Shown: positions 1 to 9,600, numbered from the stretch's first letter. The stretch: DNA of 64,000 nt from Sphingomonas kyeonggiensis (GCF_014196745.1 NZ_JACIEH010000002.1:744383-808382), one strand, 5' to 3'. A program made the numbers and translations. Notes: generated by a model not told the origin, from the letters alone.

Positions 1-330
1 CCGAACGCGCCGAAGTACAACCTGAACGCGACGGCACGCTATGACATCCCGGTCAGCGACAGCGGCCGGGCGTTCATCTCGACCGACTGGAACATCCAAG
101 GCTACACCAACTACGTCCTCTACAAGACCAACGAGTTCTACTCGGACGGCAACTTCGAGGGCGGCCTGAAGGTCGGCTACACGGGTGGCAACGGCACCTG
201 GGAAATCGCCGCCTTTGCCCGCAACATCACGAACGAGAAGAACCTCAAGGGCGTGATCGAGAACTACATGGCCGCCGTGCTCAACGAGCCGCGCGTCATC
301 GGCATCTCGCTGACGGGCCGTACCCGCTAA
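1..330 (+). CDS. TonB-dependent receptor, C-terminal fragment
   Basis: Frame 1 is open from the first base to a TAA at 328-330, giving 109 residues of the end of a longer protein cut by the window edge. The fragment alternates aromatic and polar residues as in beta strands, contains an 'AAFARNITNEKN' stretch typical of the last strands of TonB-dependent outer-membrane receptors, and ends with the short strand 'VIGISLTGRTR'. Such receptors import siderophores, oligosaccharides or other large ligands using energy from TonB. The plug domain and substrate clues lie outside the window. A strong terminator follows directly. Confidence 0.8.
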   Translation, partial: PNAPKYNLNATARYDIPVSDSGRAFISTDWNIQGYTNYVLYKTNEFYSDGNFEGGLKVGYTGGNGTWEIAAFARNITNEKNLKGVIENYMAAVLNEPRVIGISLTGRTR

Positions 331-358
331 GCGGCATCAGCCTCTCGGCAAGTCATTC

Positions 359-396
359 GGGCCCGGTGGAGTCAGCTCCGCCGGGCCCGTTTCTTT
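359..396 (+). terminator. Rho-independent terminator after TonB receptor
   Basis: A 13-bp stem (359-371 with 376-388, one G-T pair) closes a four-base loop and is followed by GTTTCTTTCC. It sits 29 bases after the receptor stop codon. Confidence 0.85.
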
Positions 397-406
397 CCAG
401 GACAAG

Positions 407-441
407 AAAAAGGGCGGGTGCCGATGGCGCCCGCCCTTTTT
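407..441. terminator. Bidirectional terminator
   Basis: A-run plus GGGCGGG at 407-418 is complementary to CCCGCCC plus T-run at 430-441. It has a T-tract on both strands, so it can end the minus-strand CsgG-like gene (stop at 461) and back up the plus-strand terminator just before it. Confidence 0.8.
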
Positions 442-460
442 CGTCAACGATGCCGGGGCG

Positions 461-1438
461 TCAGTTCGACGGCGCCAGCTTGGTGTTCAGCACCCAGCCG
501 ACATTGTCGTTCTCGTCGGCGACTTCCCACCACAGGCCGTTCTTGTTGCCCGTGGGATAGACGATCGAGCCGACCGGCAAGGTGCGGATGACCTTGCCCG
601 TGGCGGCCGGCGTGGTGCGCATCGCGACCGGCGCCTGGGCGGTGAAGGTCTTGGCGGGTGCAGCCTGGGCGGTGCCGGCATCGCCCGGCTGGACCAGGCC
701 TAGCTCGGTGACCATCTTGGCATAGGCCTGGATGAACGACAGCGTCACGATCCGGCCGATATCGGTGTTCTCATAGCCGCCGCCGACCGCACCGAGCGCG
801 CCGCCGAAGACGCCGACGCCCGCGCCGGCGCCGAAGCCGATGTCGTTCTTGGCGGCATAGCCTTCCTGCACGGCGATCGTCTCGGTCGTGCGGACATTGG
901 TCAGCGAGAGCACGGTGTTCGCTTCGAGCTTGCGCGACTTGACGCCGCCGATCAGCCCGCCGACGCGTCCACCGACCAGACCACCGACGATGCCGCCCAC
1001 GGCGTTGCCGCTGGCATTGCTGTTGGCGCCCTGCACCTCGGCGACGAGGACATAGTCGGCGGCCTTGATCTGGCCCTGGCCAACGTTCGAGCCGCGCTGC
1101 AGACCCAGATTGCCGCCGATCGCGCGCTCACGCGACGCGGCCTGCAGGCCCGAGCCGCGATCGACGAGGTTGAAGCAGCCCGAACGCTGCACCAGTACCT
1201 TCAGCAGCTTGGCGGGCGGTGCGAGCTGGTATTGCGTCCAGCCGATGGGATCGTCGCCATCGACGATCGAGAGGGTGCCGAGCTTGCGCGAACAATGCGG
1301 CACGTCGTTGACTGCAGCCTGTTGCAGCTTCTGCCCCTTGGTCGGCTTGGCCTGCTTTTGAGCATAGGCCTGAGTCGCGCCGAACAGCGCGGCCGAGGCC
1401 ATTAGAATCTTTGCGATCGACGCGGTCTTCGAGGTCAT
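461..1438 (-). CDS. CsgG/HfaB-like secreted protein with C-terminal SH3 domain
   Basis: 325 residues. A Sec signal peptide (about residues 1-27, ending AYAQ) is followed by a CsgG-type region: an early block with conserved hydrophobic strands, 'FNLVDRG', then a strongly glycine-rich stretch (GGIVGGLVGGRVGGLIGG) and 'IGRIVTLSFIQAYAKMV'. Residues from about 270 form a bacterial SH3-type domain (GKVIRTLPVGSIVY, then WWEVADENDNVGWV). CsgG relatives form periplasmic or outer-membrane assemblies for secretion; SH3 domains often bind peptidoglycan. The ATG at 1438 is preferred over a GTG at 1450 because a GGGGAAAG ribosome site lies between them. No lipobox cysteine was seen, unlike true CsgG. Function is inferred; the family call is moderately sure. 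Confidence 0.7.
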   Translation of the reverse strand: MTSKTASIAKILMASAALFGATQAYAQKQAKPTKGQKLQQAAVNDVPHCSRKLGTLSIVDGDDPIGWTQYQLAPPAKLLKVLVQRSGCFNLVDRGSGLQAASRERAIGGNLGLQRGSNVGQGQIKAADYVLVAEVQGANSNASGNAVGGIVGGLVGGRVGGLIGGVKSRKLEANTVLSLTNVRTTETIAVQEGYAAKNDIGFGAGAGVGVFGGALGAVGGGYENTDIGRIVTLSFIQAYAKMVTELGLVQPGDAGTAQAAPAKTFTAQAPVAMRTTPAATGKVIRTLPVGSIVYPTGNKNGLWWEVADENDNVGWVLNTKLAPSN

Positions 1439-1568
1439 GACTTTCCCCACGTTACTGAACCCGCGCGTCGGATAACCCCAAAAGCGTTTCGGAGGAACAA
1501 CAGAAGTCGCGAAAGGGATGCTGCGAGTGCTTTGGCTTTTGCGTGCAAGCTGCTAACGCGCGCCGATC

Positions 1569-3362
1569 ATGGCGACCGAACTTTCCAAGATCCGCAACTT
1601 TTCCATCATCGCGCACATCGACCACGGCAAGTCGACCCTGGCCGATCGGCTCATCCAGCGCACCGGCGGGCTCTCCGACCGCGAGATGTCCGCGCAGGTG
1701 CTCGACAACATGGACATCGAGAAGGAGCGCGGCATCACCATCAAGGCGCAGACCGTGCGCCTGGAATGGAAGGGCCATATCCTCAACCTGATGGACACGC
1801 CGGGGCACGTCGACTTCGCCTATGAGGTGAGCCGCAGCCTCGCCGCCTGCGAAGGCGCGCTGCTGGTGGTGGACGCCGCGCAGGGCGTCGAGGCGCAGAC
1901 CCTGGCGAACGTCTACCAGTCGATCGAGCACGACCACGAGATCATCCCGGTGATCAACAAGATCGATCTCCCCTCGGCCGAGCCCGAGAAGGTGAAGAAC
2001 GAGATCGAGGAGATCATCGGCATCGACGCGTCGAACGCGGTGCTCGCCAGTGCCAAGTCGGGCATCGGCATCGAGGAGATCCTGGACGCCGTCGTCGAGC
2101 GTATCCCGGCGCCCAAGGGCGATGCCGATGCGCCGCTCAAGGCGATGCTGGTCGATAGCTGGTACGACCCCTATCTCGGCGTCGTGATCCTGGTCCGCGT
2201 GATCGACGGCACGATCAAGAAGGGCCAGCAGATCAAGTTCATGGCGGCCGGGACGACCCATCTGGTCGACCGCGTCGGCGCGTTCACGCCCAAGATCGAG
2301 CAGCTGCCCGACCTGGGGCCGGGCGAGATCGGCTTCATCACCGCGCAGATCAAGGAAGTGGCCCAGGCCCGCGTCGGCGACACGCTGACCGACGCCAAGC
2401 GGCCCGCGCTCGAACCGCTGCCGGGCTTCAAGGAAGTCCAGTCGGTGGTGTTCTGCGGCCTCTTCCCGGTCGACGCCAACGACTTCGAGAAGCTGCGCGA
2501 GAGCATCTCGAAGCTGCGGCTCAACGACGCCAGCTTCTCGTTCGAGATGGAGACGTCCGCTGCGCTGGGCTTCGGCTTCCGCTGCGGCTTCTTGGGCCTG
2601 CTCCACCTGGAGATCATCCAGGAGCGGCTGATGCGCGAATATGATCTCGATCTGATCACCACCGCGCCGTCCGTGGTCTATCAGATCGAGCTGACGCATG
2701 GCGGCGGGCATATCGAGCTGCACAATCCGGCCGACATGCCGGATCCGAACAAGATCGAGAGCATCGCGGAACCCTGGATCCAGGCCGTGATCTATGTGCC
2801 GGACGAGTATCTCGGTTCGGTGCTGAAGCTGTGCCAGGACCGGCGCGGCATCCAGAAGAACCTGACCTATGTCGGCGGCCGTGCGCAGGCGACCTATGAG
2901 CTGCCGCTCAACGAGGTCGTGTTCGATTTCTACGACCGGCTGAAGTCGCTGTCCAAGGGCTATGCCAGCTTCGACTATGAGCAGATCGGTTATCGCGAGG
3001 GCGACCTCGTCAAGATGGGCATCCTGGTCAATGAGGAGCCGGTCGATGCGCTCAGCATGATCGTCCACCGGTCGACCGCCGAGGTGCGTGGCCGCGGCAT
3101 GGTCGAGCGGCTGAAGGAGCTCATCCCGAGGCACCTGTTCAAGATCCCGATCCAGGCGGCAATCGGCGGCAAGGTGATCGCCCGCGAGACGATCAGCGCG
3201 ATGCGCAAGGACGTGACCGCCAAATGCTATGGCGGCGACGCGACGCGTAAGCGGAAACTTCTGGAGAAGCAGAAGAAGGGCAAGGCGAAGATGCGCGAGT
3301 ACGGCTCGGTCAGCATCCCGCAGGAAGCCTTCATCGCGGCGCTGCGGATGGGCGAGGAGTAA
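1569..3362 (+). CDS. lepA: Elongation factor 4 (LepA), ribosomal back-translocase GTPase
   Basis: 597 residues, the full family length. The GTPase motifs are intact: G1 AHIDHGKS (15-22), switch I RGITIKA (54-60), DTPGH (76-80) and NKID (130-133). Domain II, the EF-G-like domains III and V, and the LepA-specific C-terminal domain ending in the basic '[17 protein letters not shown]' segment follow. LepA acts on the ribosome during initiation or elongation, particularly under ionic stress. It stands alone here (lepA is often next to lepB) and faces a convergent glycosidase gene 25 bases downstream, with a short GC hairpin (3366-3382) between them. Confidence 0.97.
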   Translation: MATELSKIRNFSIIAHIDHGKSTLADRLIQRTGGLSDREMSAQVLDNMDIEKERGITIKAQTVRLEWKGHILNLMDTPGHVDFAYEVSRSLAACEGALLVVDAAQGVEAQTLANVYQSIEHDHEIIPVINKIDLPSAEPEKVKNEIEEIIGIDASNAVLASAKSGIGIEEILDAVVERIPAPKGDADAPLKAMLVDSWYDPYLGVVILVRVIDGTIKKGQQIKFMAAGTTHLVDRVGAFTPKIEQLPDLGPGEIGFITAQIKEVAQARVGDTLTDAKRPALEPLPGFKEVQSVVFCGLFPVDANDFEKLRESISKLRLNDASFSFEMETSAALGFGFRCGFLGLLHLEIIQERLMREYDLDLITTAPSVVYQIELTHGGGHIELHNPADMPDPNKIESIAEPWIQAVIYVPDEYLGSVLKLCQDRRGIQKNLTYVGGRAQATYELPLNEVVFDFYDRLKSLSKGYASFDYEQIGYREGDLVKMGILVNEEPVDALSMIVHRSTAEVRGRGMVERLKELIPRHLFKIPIQAAIGGKVIARETISAMRKDVTAKCYGGDATRKRKLLEKQKKGKAKMREYGSVSIPQEAFIAALRMGEE

Positions 3363-3386
3363 CGACGCCGCTCGAAGCGGCGCCGG

Positions 3387-5411
3387 CTAGGTCTTCTTCG
3401 CCACCGGAAAACTCGTGATCCTGAGCTTCGGCGCGGCATAGGGCATCAGCACCAGCTTCTCCGGCTCGCCTTTCACCACTGCCGTCGCCGGGGGCGGGGC
3501 GGCGGCATTGTCCTGCTCGTCCCAGTCGGCGGCGGTCAGGCGATAGCCTTGCGTCACCAGCACCACCGGCGGGCTGCGGCGCGAGAAGGGCACCGGCCCG
3601 ATCGCGCGCTCGACCCGCTCGATCGGCGCATCTCCGGCCAGCGCATAGCGCCACTCGCCCTCGGGCAGCACCGCCCAGTCCGCGGTCAGCCCGCGGTCGC
3701 GCAGCTTCTGCCATTTCTCGGGGATCGGCAGCGAGAACACCAACGGCCCCTGCTCGACGAAGCTGCCATGGGGCGAGGCGACACGGCGCGGCTCGGCGGT
3801 GAAGCGCAGTTCGATCCTGTCTCCGGCCTTCCATTCGCGATCGACCCTGGCGAATTGCCCCGCGGTGGCGCCGGCGATTGCCTTGCCATTGACTCGGATG
3901 CTCGCCGTCCTCGCCCAGCCGGGCACGCGCAGCGCCACCGGGAAGCGGGTCGGCCGGGCCGGATCGACACGGATCGTCACCCGGTCGCGGAACGGATAGT
4001 CGGTCTCTTCGCGCAACGTCACAGGCACGCCGCCGACAGCGGTGGAGACTTCGCACGGGCCGTAGATCGTCTTCGCCAGCCCGCCCTCGGCGCTCGCCAT
4101 CCACAGGCTCGCGACCAGCTTGGGCCAGCCCTGATGGAAATTGGCGGTGCAGCAGCCGAAATTGGGCTCCAGCCCGAACAGGTTCGATTCAGAGCCGTTG
4201 GTCGTCCACGGGCCCTTCTCGTGCGCGCAGCGGATCTGGTTGGGCTGCTGGTCGTACTGGTGCGCCCACATGTCGTCGGTGAAGGTCGCCTGCAGCGCAT
4301 TGTAGGCGATGCGCTCGATCCGATCGCCCAGCACGGCGTCACCGGTGATGGCGAGGCCGAGCTCGAGCGAGTACATCGCCTCGACGATCGCGCACAGCTC
4401 AACGCCCTGGCTCGGGCTCCGCCCGGCAAGATGCTCGTCGGCCGAATAGATGCCGATCGGCAGGCCGTGATAGCGGTCGAGGATCGCCAGCTGGTTGTGG
4501 ATCGCCTTGCGATCCTCGGCGCTGCCCGAAACCACCGCCCATACCGGCGACGCCTTCAGCGCCTGCGCATTGTTGACGCCGTGCAGCGTCTGCGCATGGT
4601 CCGCGAGCCCGTTGGCGGTGCCCTCCGCGCCGGTCTTGTCGAGGCCGACCTCCGCCTTGATCGTCTTGGTGCGATAGGGATAGTCCGGCCCGAACAGCCC
4701 TTGCCAGTCGGTGCCCTGCCGCTTGAGCAGCTGGGCCAGTTCGAGCAGCTTCGCATCGCCGGTGCGGTTGTAGAGCCAGATCACCGACACGACTTCGTCC
4801 TGCCAGCGCGACCGGCCCCAGTCGCGCAGCGGCCGGCCCGGCATCTCCGCCAGCTGGTGATGGAAATAGCGGGTCATCACCGGGATGACCCGCGGATCCT
4901 GGGTCAGCTCATGATATTGGGTGAGCACCTTCAGCATCACCATGCGCGGCCACCAGTCGTTGTTGCTGCGCGGGCCGATCATCCCGTTGGGGGCGGGGTT
5001 GTCGAGCGTCCAGTCGATGAACTTCATCGCCTTGGCCTTGAGCGGTGCGGAGTCGAGCATCCATGCCAGCGGCACCAGCCCGTCGAGGAAATAGGGGCCG
5101 CGCTCCCAGCTCTCGCCCTTGCCGCCCAGCCAGCCGCTGTCGGGGCCGAGATCGGGCCAGGTCTCGTCGATCCGCCCGCCCATGCCATCGGCCTGGATCT
5201 GCAACTGCTTGCGCAGCCATCCGCCCGGCCGGACCGCGCCGGTCGGCAACGGATAGAAGGGCTGGGGCGCGAGTGGCGCGCGATTGGGTGGTGGCGACGC
5301 GGCGATCAAGGGGGCAGCAGGCCGCGCGGCGGCCGGTACGCCAGCTGCCGTGGCCGCGACGGCGGCGGTGCTGCCGAGGAACTGGCGGCGATTGGTGTGA
5401 TGGCTGCGCAA
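3387..5411 (-). CDS. GH127-family glycoside hydrolase (beta-L-arabinofuranosidase type, DUF1680)
   Basis: 674 residues with an N-terminal twin-arginine signal (NRRQFLG, then an Ala-rich segment), so it is probably exported folded. The zinc/nucleophile architecture of GH127 is visible: E338-x-C340 in 'GVELC' and the cysteine pair C420-C421 in 'FGCCTANFHQG', matching the Glu/Cys zinc ligands and catalytic cysteine of the family. An (alpha/alpha)6 barrel would occupy roughly 60-440, with beta-sandwich domains after it. GH127 enzymes release L-arabinofuranose from plant glycans; relatives differ in substrate, so arabinose specificity is an inference. It is divergent from the phytase gene and convergent with lepA. 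Confidence 0.85.
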   Translation of the reverse strand: MRSHHTNRRQFLGSTAAVAATAAGVPAAARPAAPLIAASPPPNRAPLAPQPFYPLPTGAVRPGGWLRKQLQIQADGMGGRIDETWPDLGPDSGWLGGKGESWERGPYFLDGLVPLAWMLDSAPLKAKAMKFIDWTLDNPAPNGMIGPRSNNDWWPRMVMLKVLTQYHELTQDPRVIPVMTRYFHHQLAEMPGRPLRDWGRSRWQDEVVSVIWLYNRTGDAKLLELAQLLKRQGTDWQGLFGPDYPYRTKTIKAEVGLDKTGAEGTANGLADHAQTLHGVNNAQALKASPVWAVVSGSAEDRKAIHNQLAILDRYHGLPIGIYSADEHLAGRSPSQGVELCAIVEAMYSLELGLAITGDAVLGDRIERIAYNALQATFTDDMWAHQYDQQPNQIRCAHEKGPWTTNGSESNLFGLEPNFGCCTANFHQGWPKLVASLWMASAEGGLAKTIYGPCEVSTAVGGVPVTLREETDYPFRDRVTIRVDPARPTRFPVALRVPGWARTASIRVNGKAIAGATAGQFARVDREWKAGDRIELRFTAEPRRVASPHGSFVEQGPLVFSLPIPEKWQKLRDRGLTADWAVLPEGEWRYALAGDAPIERVERAIGPVPFSRRSPPVVLVTQGYRLTAADWDEQDNAAAPPPATAVVKGEPEKLVLMPYAAPKLRITSFPVAKKT

Positions 5412-5610
5412 GGCGTCGCTCTCCCGGCTTATCTGACTTATATGATTCGTTGGGGAGAATGGCCGCTGCTCTGCTGCCGTTCAAGTATCTGCGGCTTTTC
5501 GATTGCGAACCCGATGGGAGAACCACCGGCGCAGGTGGGCGCTTGTCGCGCGACTGTCATCGATCCGTCGCACTGCGTTTATAGGGGCGGTTCGAAACGA
5601 AGGGGATCCC

Positions 5611-6624
5611 ATGCTGCTTGCCACGCTGATGCTGCTCCAGACCGCGCCCGTCGCTGCTGCCGTGCAGGAGGTGCCGACGGCCGAGGTGAAGGCGGTCGGC
5701 GAGACGACAGCGGTGGCGAGCCTGGAGGATGCGGCGGACGATCCCGCGATCTGGCGCAACCCGCGCGATCCCCGGCAGAGCCTGATCGTCGCGACCGACA
5801 AGAAGGCCGGGCTCAACGTCTACGACCTGTCGGGCAAGCTGCGCTCGACGCTACCGGCGGGGCGGGTGAACAATGTCGACCTGCGCCTATGGGGCGGGCA
5901 GGTGATCGTCGCGGCGAGCGATCGCAACGACAAGGCGGCGGCCAAGCTGGCGCTCTACGCGCTGGATACGAAAGCGGCGACGCTGCGCGAGATCGGGCGC
6001 TTCGATGCGGGGGCGGGCGAGGCGTACGGCCTGTGCATGTACGCGCCGCGCGGGGGCAGGCTCTATGCGTTCGTCGTGCACAAGGCGGGCACGATCGTGC
6101 AGATGGAAGTGCTGCGCGAAGGCGGCGCGATCAAGGCGGATCGGGTGCGGACGATGAAGCTGGCGACCCAGTCCGAGGGCTGTGTGGCGGACGACCGTAC
6201 CGGCCAGCTGTTCGTCGGCGAGGAGGATGTCGGCGTGTGGCGCTTCGGCGCGGGCGCCAGGGACGCGGTTGCCGGCGAGAAGGTGATCGTGGCGGACGGC
6301 AAGCGCCTGGTGGCGGACGTCGAGGGCGTGGCGATCGCGGCCGAAGGCGCGCGGGGCGGCTATCTGGTCGTGTCGAGCCAGGGCGACAGCGCCTATGGGC
6401 TGTGGCGCCTGAGCGACATGGCCTATGCCGGGCGCTTCCGGATCGCTGCGGGCAAGTTCGGGGCGACGAGCGAGACCGACGGGATCGAGGTTTCGACTGC
6501 AAGCTTCGGGCCGGGGCTCGCAGGTGGGATCATGCTGGCGCAGGACGGCGACAATGCTCCGGCCGCGCAGAACTTCAAGCTGGTCCGCTGGGCCGATGTG
6601 CGCAAGGCGCTGAAGCTGCGCTGA
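5611..6624 (+). CDS. Beta-propeller 3-phytase
   Basis: 337 residues starting at the ATG preceded by AAGGGG. It has a short signal peptide (about 1-17), then the characteristic 'DAADDPAIW' (40-48), 'VATDKKAGLNVYDL' and, near the end, 'GIMLAQDGDN', all hallmarks of calcium-dependent beta-propeller phytases. These enzymes hydrolyse phytate (myo-inositol hexakisphosphate) outside the membrane to release phosphate. Family length is about 330-380, so the gene is complete. It stands as a single gene, without the TonB receptor that often accompanies this family. An upstream in-frame start at 5503 would remove the signal peptide from the N-terminus and lacks a ribosome site. Confidence 0.88.
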   Translation: MLLATLMLLQTAPVAAAVQEVPTAEVKAVGETTAVASLEDAADDPAIWRNPRDPRQSLIVATDKKAGLNVYDLSGKLRSTLPAGRVNNVDLRLWGGQVIVAASDRNDKAAAKLALYALDTKAATLREIGRFDAGAGEAYGLCMYAPRGGRLYAFVVHKAGTIVQMEVLREGGAIKADRVRTMKLATQSEGCVADDRTGQLFVGEEDVGVWRFGAGARDAVAGEKVIVADGKRLVADVEGVAIAAEGARGGYLVVSSQGDSAYGLWRLSDMAYAGRFRIAAGKFGATSETDGIEVSTASFGPGLAGGIMLAQDGDNAPAAQNFKLVRWADVRKALKLR

Positions 6625-6630
6625 CGCGTC

Positions 6631-7203
6631 CTATCCTGCCCGCATGATCGCAAGCAGATCGGCCATGCGGGCATCGATCGGGGCAAGGCGCTGCTGGTCC
6701 TCGGGCGCGAACAGCGGCAGCATTTCGATGCCGGGCCGCCAATAGCGATCGGTGATGTCGCGCCGGGCGGCGGCGAGCGCGATATATTCGCGCGCGGCGG
6801 CGTTGCCGGCATCGGGCGCCATGATGTTGCGGCGATAGGTCGCCGGATCATAGACCGCATCGGGTTGGGACAGGAACAGGATTCGGGGCGGCGCGCCGGT
6901 CTGCGGGGTGACGTCGACCAGCGTGCCATCGGGCGATCGCCAGACGGCATGATGCTCGGCTTCGAAATAGCGGCCGGGCCAGCGCCAGATCGCCCAGCCA
7001 TAGGCCGCCGATCCGCCGTGGCGGCTGGCCTGCGTCTCCGAATTCTCGAAGCAATGGATGAATTTCGCACCGGGCGCCGGCTGCACCGGCACATAGACGG
7101 GCTCGGCCGGCGAGATCGCCGCGCAGAAGGCGCGCGTTTCGGCGTCGATCTGCTCGGGCGGACCGAGGATGAGCGCGTCATCGGAGGCGGGGGACTGGTC
7201 CAT
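6631..7203 (-). CDS. Conserved hypothetical protein with tryptophan-rich core
   Basis: 190 residues, no signal peptide or membrane segment. The central block 'GWAIWRWPGRYFEAEHHAVW' followed by 'SPDGTLVDVTPQ' recalls a widespread uncharacterised family. The HH/E cluster could bind a metal, but this is only a guess. It converges with the phytase gene (stops 6 bases apart) and is divergent from modA, sharing an 84-base gap. Open reading upstream of 7203 runs through modA on the other strand and was not used. Function unknown. Confidence 0.7.
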   Translation of the reverse strand: MDQSPASDDALILGPPEQIDAETRAFCAAISPAEPVYVPVQPAPGAKFIHCFENSETQASRHGGSAAYGWAIWRWPGRYFEAEHHAVWRSPDGTLVDVTPQTGAPPRILFLSQPDAVYDPATYRRNIMAPDAGNAAAREYIALAAARRDITDRYWRPGIEMLPLFAPEDQQRLAPIDARMADLLAIMRAG

Positions 7204-7287
7204 GGCCCAAGGGCTAGGCGTTCGCCGGGGGCGGTGCAACGACTGGTTCGCCTTGTGCGGCGGCGCCCATGTCCGCATACCCCGGCC

Positions 7288-8046
7288 ATGACCAACCGGC
7301 GTGAACTGCTCTTCGGCATCCTGGCAACTTCGCTGGCCGGGCCGCGCATGGCGCTGGCGAGTGCGAAGGCGCCGCTGGTGCTGGCCGCGGCGAGCCTGCA
7401 GGAATCGATGACCGCGGCGGCAGATGCCTGGGCGGCGAAGGGCCGCGCGCGGCCGGTCTGCTCCTTCGCGGCCTCCTCGGCGCTGGCGCGGCAGATCGCG
7501 GCGGGGGCGGCGGCGGACCTGTTCGTCTCGGCCGACGAGCCCTGGATGGACGATATCGAGAAGCGCGGGCTGATCGTGCCGGGCACGCGCGCGCCCTTTC
7601 TCGGCAACCGGCTGGTGATCGTCGGGCCCGCCGGCGCTCCGCGCGCACGGCCCCAGGACGAGTTTCGCGGGCTCGGGACGACGCGGGTGGCGATCGCCGA
7701 TCCGGATGCGGTGCCGGCCGGGCGCTATGCCAGGGCCGCGCTCGAATATGGCGGGCGCTGGGCGGCGGTGGCGCCGCAGCTGGTGCGGGCGGAGAGCGTG
7801 CGCGCCGCCCTGGCGCTGGTCGAGCGCGGGGCGGTGCCGCGCGGTATCGTCTATGCGACGGACGCCCAGGCATCGAAGCAGGTGCAGGTGGTGGCGGTCT
7901 TCTCCGAGCGGAGCCATCCGCCGATCCGCTATCCGCTCGCCCGGCTCAAGGCAGCGACCAGCCCGGACGCCGAGCCCTTCCGCCGCTTCCTGCTGAGCGG
8001 CGAGGGGAAGGCGATCTTCCGGCGTTTCGGGTTCCGGACGCTCTAG
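7288..8046 (+). CDS. modA: Molybdate ABC transporter, periplasmic binding protein
   Basis: 252 residues. The N-terminus 'TNRRELLFG' plus a hydrophobic run ending ALASA is a signal peptide with a Tat-like arginine pair. The mature part begins 'LVLAAASLQESM', the anion-binding signature of ModA, and contains 'CSFAASSALARQIAAGAAADLFVSA', 'GNRLVIVGP' and 'VPRGIVYATDA', all typical of ModA. It captures molybdate or tungstate in the periplasm and delivers it to ModBC. First gene of the mod operon; modB and modC follow after a 50-residue membrane protein. Confidence 0.93.
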   Translation: MTNRRELLFGILATSLAGPRMALASAKAPLVLAAASLQESMTAAADAWAAKGRARPVCSFAASSALARQIAAGAAADLFVSADEPWMDDIEKRGLIVPGTRAPFLGNRLVIVGPAGAPRARPQDEFRGLGTTRVAIADPDAVPAGRYARAALEYGGRWAAVAPQLVRAESVRAALALVERGAVPRGIVYATDAQASKQVQVVAVFSERSHPPIRYPLARLKAATSPDAEPFRRFLLSGEGKAIFRRFGFRTL

Positions 8047-8135
8047 GAGGCTGCGCGGCGGCGCGGTTGACCCGGACCGTCGCCTCGCCTCTAGTGCGGC
8101 ATCGTCGGTTAGACGCCGATAATCGGGGGCATGGC

Positions 8136-8288
8136 ATGAGCAAGAACGGTTCGATCGGGTTCGCTGCGGGCGTGTTTGGCGGGATCATCCTGGGCGCGCT
8201 GATCCACAATATGGCGATCGGCCTGCTGATCGGGTTCGCAGTCGGCTTCGGCCTGCTGAAGTTCCCGGTGAAGCGCGGCGACGCCTGA
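8136..8288 (+). CDS. Small glycine-rich membrane protein in the mod operon
   Basis: 50 residues starting MSKNGSIGF, just after a GGGGG-containing site. Two glycine-rich hydrophobic segments (GFAAGVFGGIILGALI and AIGLLIGFAVGFGLL) suggest a membrane hairpin; a basic tail (KFPVKRGD) follows. It lies between modA and modB in the same direction, with gaps of 89 and 27 bases, so it is probably co-transcribed. I recognise no family with a known function. A link to molybdate transport is by position only; it could also be a general small membrane protein. Confidence 0.6.
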   Translation: MSKNGSIGFAAGVFGGIILGALIHNMAIGLLIGFAVGFGLLKFPVKRGDA

Positions 8289-8315
8289 CCGACCGCAGGC
8301 GGGAGACGAGGAGCC

Positions 8316-9002
8316 GTGACTCCCGAGCTTTGGGGCATCGTCTGGCTGTCGCTCAAGGTGGGCGGCGTGGCGGTGCTCGGCTGCCTGCCGGTGGCGTTCG
8401 CGCTGGCCTGGCTGCTGGCGCGGGGGCGGTTTCCGGGGAAGCTGCTGCTCGACGGGCTGGTGCACCTGCCGCTGGTGGTGCCGCCGGTGGTGACCGGTTG
8501 GCTGCTGCTGCTCGCCTTCGCACCTGCGGGGCCGATCGGTAGCTGGCTGGAGAGCTGGTTCGGGGTGAGCGTGCTGTTCCGCTGGACCGGCGCGGCGATT
8601 GCGAGCGCCGTGATGGCGCTGCCGCTGATGGTGCGGGCGATGCGGCTGTCGATCGAGGCGGTGGACCGCCGGCTCGAACAGGCGGCGGCGACGCTCGGTG
8701 CGGGGCGCTGGCGCGTCTTCGCCAGCGTGACTCTGCCGCTGAGCCTACCGGGTGTCCTTGCCGGCACGGTGCTCGGCTTCGCGAGGGCGCTGGGCGAGTT
8801 CGGCGCGACGATCACCTTCGTCTCGAGCGTGCCCGGCGAGACGCAGACGCTGCCGCTCGCCATCTATGCCGCGCTGCAGATTCCGGGCGGAGAGGCGCAG
8901 GTGCTGCGGCTGGCGGGCATCTCGGTGCTGCTCTCGCTGGCGGCGCTGCTGGTTTCCGAGCTGATCGCCCGGCGCGCGGGCAGGGGGCTGCATGTCCTTT
9001 GA
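8316..9002 (+). CDS. modB: Molybdate ABC transporter, permease
   Basis: 228 residues with five or six membrane helices. The EAA coupling loop is visible as 'AAATLGAGRWRVFASVTLPLSLPGVLAG' (in part), and 'ALGEFGATITFVSS' is the ModB/CysT signature. It forms the inner-membrane channel for molybdate. The start is GTG at 8316 with GACGAGGAG upstream. The gene overlaps modC by 11 bases, which implies translational coupling. Confidence 0.94.
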   Translation: MTPELWGIVWLSLKVGGVAVLGCLPVAFALAWLLARGRFPGKLLLDGLVHLPLVVPPVVTGWLLLLAFAPAGPIGSWLESWFGVSVLFRWTGAAIASAVMALPLMVRAMRLSIEAVDRRLEQAAATLGAGRWRVFASVTLPLSLPGVLAGTVLGFARALGEFGATITFVSSVPGETQTLPLAIYAALQIPGGEAQVLRLAGISVLLSLAALLVSELIARRAGRGLHVL

Positions 9003-9600
9003 CGTCGACCTGACCAAGCGGCTGGGCGAGGCGGAGATCGCGTGCCGGATCGAGGCAGGCGAGGGGCTCACCGTGCTGTTCGGTCCTTCAGGGGCCGGGA
9101 AGACCAGCGTGCTCAACATGGTCGCCGGGCTGGTCGAGCCCGATGCCGGGCATGTGCGGGTGGCGGGCGAGACGCTGTTCGACGGCGGCGCCGGGCTCGA
9201 CGTACCGGTGGCCGAGCGTCGCGCCGGCTATGTGTTCCAGGAGCCGCGACTGTTCCCGCACCTGCGGGTACGGTCGAACCTGCTCTATGGCCGGCGCGCG
9301 GATGACGGGCTCGATGTGGACGAGACGATCGCGCTGCTCGGCATCGCGCATCTGCTCGATCGCTGGCCGCGCACCCTGTCGGGCGGCGAGGCGCGGCGGG
9401 TGGCGATCGGGCGGGCGCTGCTCTCCGACCCGCGTTTCCTGCTGCTCGACGAGCCGCTCTCTTCGCTCGATAGGGCGCGGCGCGAGGAGATCATGACGCT
9501 GATCGAGCGGCTGCGCGACACGATGAAGCTGCCGATCCTGATGGTGACGCACGACCGTGAGGAGGCGGCGCGGCTGGGAACGCGGATCGTGGAGATCTAG
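8992..9600 (+). CDS. modC: Molybdate ABC transporter, short ATP-binding protein
   Basis: 202 residues with Walker A GPSGAGKT (about 32-39), Q-loop 'VFQEPRLFPHLRV', signature LSGGEARR, Walker B FLLLDEP and the switch histidine in 'MVTHDREEA'. It energises the ModB permease. Typical ModC is about 350 residues with a C-terminal TOBE/Mop regulatory domain; this protein stops right after the nucleotide-binding domain, at a clear TAG with no continuing homologous frame. It may therefore lack molybdate feedback control. It overlaps modB by 11 bases and is the last gene of the operon. Confidence 0.92.
   Translation: MSFDVDLTKRLGEAEIACRIEAGEGLTVLFGPSGAGKTSVLNMVAGLVEPDAGHVRVAGETLFDGGAGLDVPVAERRAGYVFQEPRLFPHLRVRSNLLYGRRADDGLDVDETIALLGIAHLLDRWPRTLSGGEARRVAIGRALLSDPRFLLLDEPLSSLDRARREEIMTLIERLRDTMKLPILMVTHDREEAARLGTRIVEI

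Noticed and set aside
3549..6647. Plus-strand open frame of about 1000 codons over the GH127 gene and phytase
   Set aside because: Antisense to the glycosidase and out of frame with the phytase; low-complexity Arg/Gly/Ala composition.
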